Below, one piece after another: positions 13,980-16,501 of a DNA stretch of 16,501 nt (positions are counted from its first letter, which is position 1; the number at the start of each line of letters is the position of its first letter). The notes beneath the pieces are model-generated. The model was not told the DNA's origin and did no database searches. It saw nothing but the letters and a program-made list of their open reading frames with translations. Position numbers and translations under genes: made by a program. Source of the stretch: an uncultured Gammaproteobacteria bacterium (lineage in GTDB: Bacteria; Pseudomonadota; Gammaproteobacteria; Coxiellales; Coxiellaceae); contig CAIQCE010000060.1 of assembly GCA_903870185.1 (NCBI GenBank), forward strand, positions 1-16,501. The letters are read 5' to 3'.

Positions 13980-14987
13980 ATGCCCACTTATGAACACACT
14001 GATAGTTTAGGCCGAAAGTTTGAGATTTTTGTTTTTAACGCGGAATCTGTCCCTGATGTTAGTGCTGGATTATTCGCAAGAGTGAAACAGCGTTTTCAAC
14101 TGAGTGCTATTAATCCTAATCAAATAGATTTGCTGGAACAGGCAAAAACAGGGGCTTTAACAAAAACTGATGGTCTAGAAGACCGGTTTCAAACAAAAGC
14201 TGAAAGCTTTCCAATCAGAAGTTCGAGTGGAAGCGGGGTAAGTTTTACCGCTATCACACCCGCTTATCATTATGCGGAACGGTTGTATGAATTCTACTGG
14301 AATAATGGGAAATCGGGTTTAAGTGAAGCTCGAATTACGGATGTTATGTTCGATTTTTTGCAGACCCAACCGCTTACCAGTATGCCTAATAAGCTGGATG
14401 CAGCCGGTGATTGGGTTACAGGGCTTGTTATCGGATTTACAACGACTCTATTTCCTTCAAAGGAGACATTTAGAAGTGGGGAAAAGATAAGGCAGTATCC
14501 CTTAGCTTTTCTGCTCCCAGATACCCATGTAGGTGGATATCCATTGATACAAAAATGTTTGAAAACAGCATTGGCTAGGCGATTGACAATGGTTTCATTG
14601 GCTCAGTATATCAATCCTTGGAAACTAAGTTTCTTTGGCCTTTTCCAGTGGGGGCATCACCACAATGCTCGGGCTGAAGCTGTTTTGGAAGCGATAAAAT
14701 TCTGTTATGCATCTGATCAAATTAGAGAGGTGCTTAGCAATCAACAGGCTGTGATGAGTAGAGATTCTAGATCTACTGTCTCTACTGTTTCAGTCTCGCC
14801 TGAGGTTTCTGAGGTTTTATCTCCACGCTGGTCTGAACGAGTGAGGCACCTCACTCAAGGAGGTTATTTCACAGCTGTAGAGAGCGCATTGGCTAAATTC
14901 CCTGTAGAGCAGTCTTCTGCTGCAGGTGAGGGTGTGATTACTCCTGGTGCAGATGCAACCCCTATTGCTCCCAGGTCAGGACCTTAG
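13980..14987 (+). CDS. Unrecognised 335-residue protein
   Basis: I do not recognise this protein. AGGAG about 8 bases before the ATG is a good ribosome-binding site, and the frame is long and clean, so it is very likely a real gene. It has no signal peptide and no convincing membrane span; the most hydrophobic stretch is DWVTGLVIGFTTTLF at 144-158. Residues about 1-80 are mixed. About 90-255 appears to be a folded region rich in aromatics (YHYAERLYEFYW, MVSLAQYINPWKLSFFGLFQWGHHHNARAE). Residues 256-285 are Ser/Thr/Val-rich (RSTVSTVSVSPEVSEV), then a short folded segment, then a Gly/Ala/Pro-rich tail. The arrangement could suit a secreted host-interacting protein in Legionella-like bacteria, but no export signal proves this. 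It lies between gpsA and convergent trmL, where E. coli has cysE. It is not CysE, for it lacks hexapeptide repeats. Confidence 0.78.
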   Translation: MPTYEHTDSLGRKFEIFVFNAESVPDVSAGLFARVKQRFQLSAINPNQIDLLEQAKTGALTKTDGLEDRFQTKAESFPIRSSSGSGVSFTAITPAYHYAERLYEFYWNNGKSGLSEARITDVMFDFLQTQPLTSMPNKLDAAGDWVTGLVIGFTTTLFPSKETFRSGEKIRQYPLAFLLPDTHVGGYPLIQKCLKTALARRLTMVSLAQYINPWKLSFFGLFQWGHHHNARAEAVLEAIKFCYASDQIREVLSNQQAVMSRDSRSTVSTVSVSPEVSEVLSPRWSERVRHLTQGGYFTAVESALAKFPVEQSSAAGEGVITPGADATPIAPRSGP

Positions 14988-14996
14988 TGATTGAAT

Positions 14997-15458
14997 TTAG
15001 AGATTCATTTCAAATTCGAGTTGTCGCCAAGCTTCATAATAAATAATGCTAACTGCATTAGAGAGATTTAAGCTGCGGCTATGGGCTTGCATTGGAATTT
15101 TAATTTTCTGCTCTTCTCTAAACTCTTCGAGAATTTCAGGTGGAAGTCCTCGGCTTTCAGGTCCAAATAAAAATCCATCTTCCTTTTGATAGTGAGGTTG
15201 ATGATAATATTGCTGGGCTTTAGTGGTGCAGGCAAATAAACGAAGGTGTGGAAATTTTTTTCTAAATTCATCTAAATTTTGATATTCATGTACTCGAGTC
15301 CAGTTGTGATAATCGAGTCCTGCGCGACGAACTGTTTTTTCATTCAAAGTAAATCCGAGTGGATGTATTAAGTGTAATTCTGCACCTGTATTGGCGCAAA
15401 GGCGAATAATGTTGCCTGTGTTGGGGGGGATTTCAGGTTGGTATAGGATGATGTGCAT
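14997..15458 (-). CDS. trmL: tRNA (cytidine/uridine-2'-O-)-methyltransferase TrmL
   Basis: This 153-residue SPOUT methyltransferase modifies the wobble base (Cm34 or cmnm5Um34) of tRNA-Leu isoacceptors using S-adenosylmethionine. The match to E. coli TrmL (157 residues) is close throughout. PEIPPNTGNIIRLCANTG is at the N-terminus, RRAGLDYHNW follows, LFGPESRGLP forms part of the knotted cofactor site, and IPMQAHSRSLNLSNAVSIIYYEAWRQ completes it. AAGGG seven bases upstream supports the start, and this ribosome-binding site abuts the outer end of the inverted-repeat element at 15467-15601. The gene converges with the unknown gene, with a 9-base gap. In E. coli trmL also lies near gpsA. Confidence 0.97.
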   Translation of the reverse strand: MHIILYQPEIPPNTGNIIRLCANTGAELHLIHPLGFTLNEKTVRRAGLDYHNWTRVHEYQNLDEFRKKFPHLRLFACTTKAQQYYHQPHYQKEDGFLFGPESRGLPPEILEEFREEQKIKIPMQAHSRSLNLSNAVSIIYYEAWRQLEFEMNL

Positions 15459-15466
15459 GCGTTGCC

Positions 15467-15601
15467 CTTGTTAATACTCACTCGCCTAGTGTCGTCTCAT
15501 TATTTTTCGGGGACGGACTATCCTGTCCTCAACGCTCCTTAACGTCCTTGTCCACGATGCCCCTTAAATAATGAGACGACCCTCTCGAGTGAGCTTACAA
15601 G
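15467..15601. mobile_element. MITE-like inverted-repeat element between mlaA and trmL
   Basis: Long imperfect inverted repeats bracket about 47 bases. CTCACTCG (15477-15484) pairs with CGAGTGAG (15586-15593). GTCGTCTCATTATTT (15491-15505) pairs exactly with AAATAATGAGACGAC (15566-15580). GGGG (15509-15512) pairs with CCCC (15560-15563). Outside these, CTTGT (15467-15471) matches ACAAG (15597-15601) after a small gap. The core has partly repeated CTCCTTAACG and GTCCTTGTCC segments and no open frame. TTAATA at 15471-15476 recurs at 15603-15608 but is not exactly at the arm ends. It is unrelated to the element at 6032-6188. It could also act as a strong hairpin terminator of mlaA. Confidence 0.7.
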
Positions 15602-15612
15602 ATTAATAATTA

Positions 15613-16422
15613 TTACTTCACCACTGGGCTTGGCGCGGAGCCTCCAGTGGGTTCTTGCACAGACACAGCATTGGTGGATGGAGTGTCGGACACAAATTCT
15701 TGTGCTTGGTTTTTTTGAAACGCTCTGTAGCTAATGGTGTTGTCTGCAATTTGTTTCGAACGATTTTGCAGATAGGCATCACGAACAAATACATAAGGAT
15801 CGAAAGATTGCTGAATCATTGGATCTGCCGCTAAGTATTGAGCTCGAGTATCGATGAATTCACCAGCTGTTAACTCATGACTAGTTCGAGTAGGTTTAAC
15901 ATAAGTAATTGGGCTCGTTGCCATATTAAAGGGTATGCTGAATCCATCTCTAAATGTATTAGGTCCAAAAGCTGGAACCATAAGATAATTAGAATCAGTG
16001 GCACCCCATGTGGCTAGTGTTAAGCCAAAGTCCTCATGGTGCGGAGCTAAGCCCATATGTTGAGCCACATCAAATAATCCCAGAATTCCAACGGTAGTAT
16101 TCACGAAAAATCGGGCAGTATCATGCATGGCGAACACACCTTTACCCTGTAATAAATCATTGGCAATAGTGGTTGGCTGCCAAAGATTATTATAGGCATT
16201 GTGCACCCCTTTTTGTACAAAACCAGGGGTTAAGGTTGTATAGATGACGGTTGCTGGGCGCAGGAATAAATTATCGAAGACAGAATTAACTGTATACACT
16301 TTGCGATTAAAACTTTCATAGGGATCAGAGCCATTTTGAGGTTGTTTATGACAACCGCTGATTAAACTTAGGCTTATTACGCCGAAAAGGTTAAGAATTT
16401 TAGAGTTGAACGAAATTCGCAT
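15613..16422 (-). CDS. mlaA: MlaA (VacJ) outer-membrane lipoprotein of the Mla phospholipid transport system
   Basis: MlaA removes misplaced phospholipid from the outer leaflet of the outer membrane and hands it to MlaC. I start at ATG 16422 (269 residues) because AGGGA then lies six bases upstream; the in-frame ATG at 16428 would sit directly on it. The signal peptide ends in a lipobox, LISGC, with the lipidated cysteine at residue 24. The family pattern follows: DPYESFNRKVYTVNSVFDNLFLRPA, then LQGKGVFAMHDTARFFVNTTVGILGLFDVA, EDFGLTLATWGATDSNYLMVPAFGPNTFRDG and a final QSFDPYVFVRDAYLQNR. A variable Ser/Thr/Pro-rich tail closes the protein. It is monocistronic or leads trmL across the inverted-repeat element. 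Confidence 0.95.
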   Translation of the reverse strand: MRISFNSKILNLFGVISLSLISGCHKQPQNGSDPYESFNRKVYTVNSVFDNLFLRPATVIYTTLTPGFVQKGVHNAYNNLWQPTTIANDLLQGKGVFAMHDTARFFVNTTVGILGLFDVAQHMGLAPHHEDFGLTLATWGATDSNYLMVPAFGPNTFRDGFSIPFNMATSPITYVKPTRTSHELTAGEFIDTRAQYLAADPMIQQSFDPYVFVRDAYLQNRSKQIADNTISYRAFQKNQAQEFVSDTPSTNAVSVQEPTGGSAPSPVVK

Positions 16423-16448
16423 AGTCATTCCCTGATGCTGCTTTTTAG

Positions 16449-16478
16449 ATCCCGAAAGTGTAGCCTATGATTTGAGTG
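16449..16478 (-). promoter_or_regulatory. Possible promoter of mlaA
   Basis: On the reverse strand GTGGCA (-35, 4 of 6) and TACACT (-10, 4 of 6) are 18 bases apart, with the -10 about 27 bases before the mlaA start. Both matches are moderate. Positions are approximate to a base or two. Confidence 0.4.
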
Positions 16479-16501
16479 TCTGCCACTTTTTTTCAGTGAA
16501 A

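Noticed and set aside
15068..15271. Second frame overlapping trmL on the same strand
   Set aside because: It overlaps the conserved cofactor-binding region of TrmL in another frame and has no features of its own.

Overview
The window reads as ordinary chromosomal DNA of a gammaproteobacterium of moderate G+C. Core proteins resemble those of the Legionella/Coxiella branch (my inference from sequence style and gene set, not a database result). Nineteen protein genes are supported. I see no rRNA, tRNA or CRISPR array. Nearly all genes are housekeeping. The unusual material lies in regulatory and repeat DNA, one apparently truncated gene, one rhodanese without cysteine, and one unrecognised 335-residue protein.

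Layout. (1) 1-563, minus: 5' part of nrdA (class Ia ribonucleotide reductase large subunit, ATP-cone end). Its upstream region, 564-962, holds a likely promoter, two NrdR-type boxes 32 bp apart, and an inverted pair of perfect DnaA boxes. (2) 963-3809, plus: rppH, then ptsP, followed by a perfect 30-bp palindrome. (3) 3864-6017, plus: a tight operon of lgt, a small membrane protein, thyA and a DUF1653 protein. (4) 6032-6188: a MITE-like element with imperfect terminal inverted repeats, sitting at the 3' end of a PNPOx-family gene that lacks its usual C-terminus. (5) 11523 down to 6181, minus: gpmI, envC, ctpA, an exported alpha/beta hydrolase and the truncated PNPOx gene, all closely spaced and led by a good sigma70 promoter. 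(6) 11720-13917, plus: rhodanese (yibN-like), grxC, secB and gpsA, divergent from gpmI as in Escherichia coli. (7) 13980-14987, plus: unknown protein. (8) Minus: mlaA, then a second MITE-like inverted repeat, then trmL.

How the genes fit together. nrdA and thyA both serve DNA precursor synthesis but lie in separate units; the nrdA control region suggests coupling to dNTP status (NrdR) and replication initiation (DnaA). Cell-envelope functions recur: lgt (lipoprotein maturation), envC and ctpA (septal and periplasmic proteolysis or murein hydrolysis), secB (export), gpsA (phospholipid backbone) and mlaA (outer-membrane lipid asymmetry). rppH and ptsP sit next to each other, as in many gammaproteobacteria.

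I found no convincing new multi-gene system. The best leads are the combined NrdR/DnaA control region, the element-linked truncation of the PNPOx gene, the second inverted-repeat element next to trmL, and the unknown gene between gpsA and trmL.
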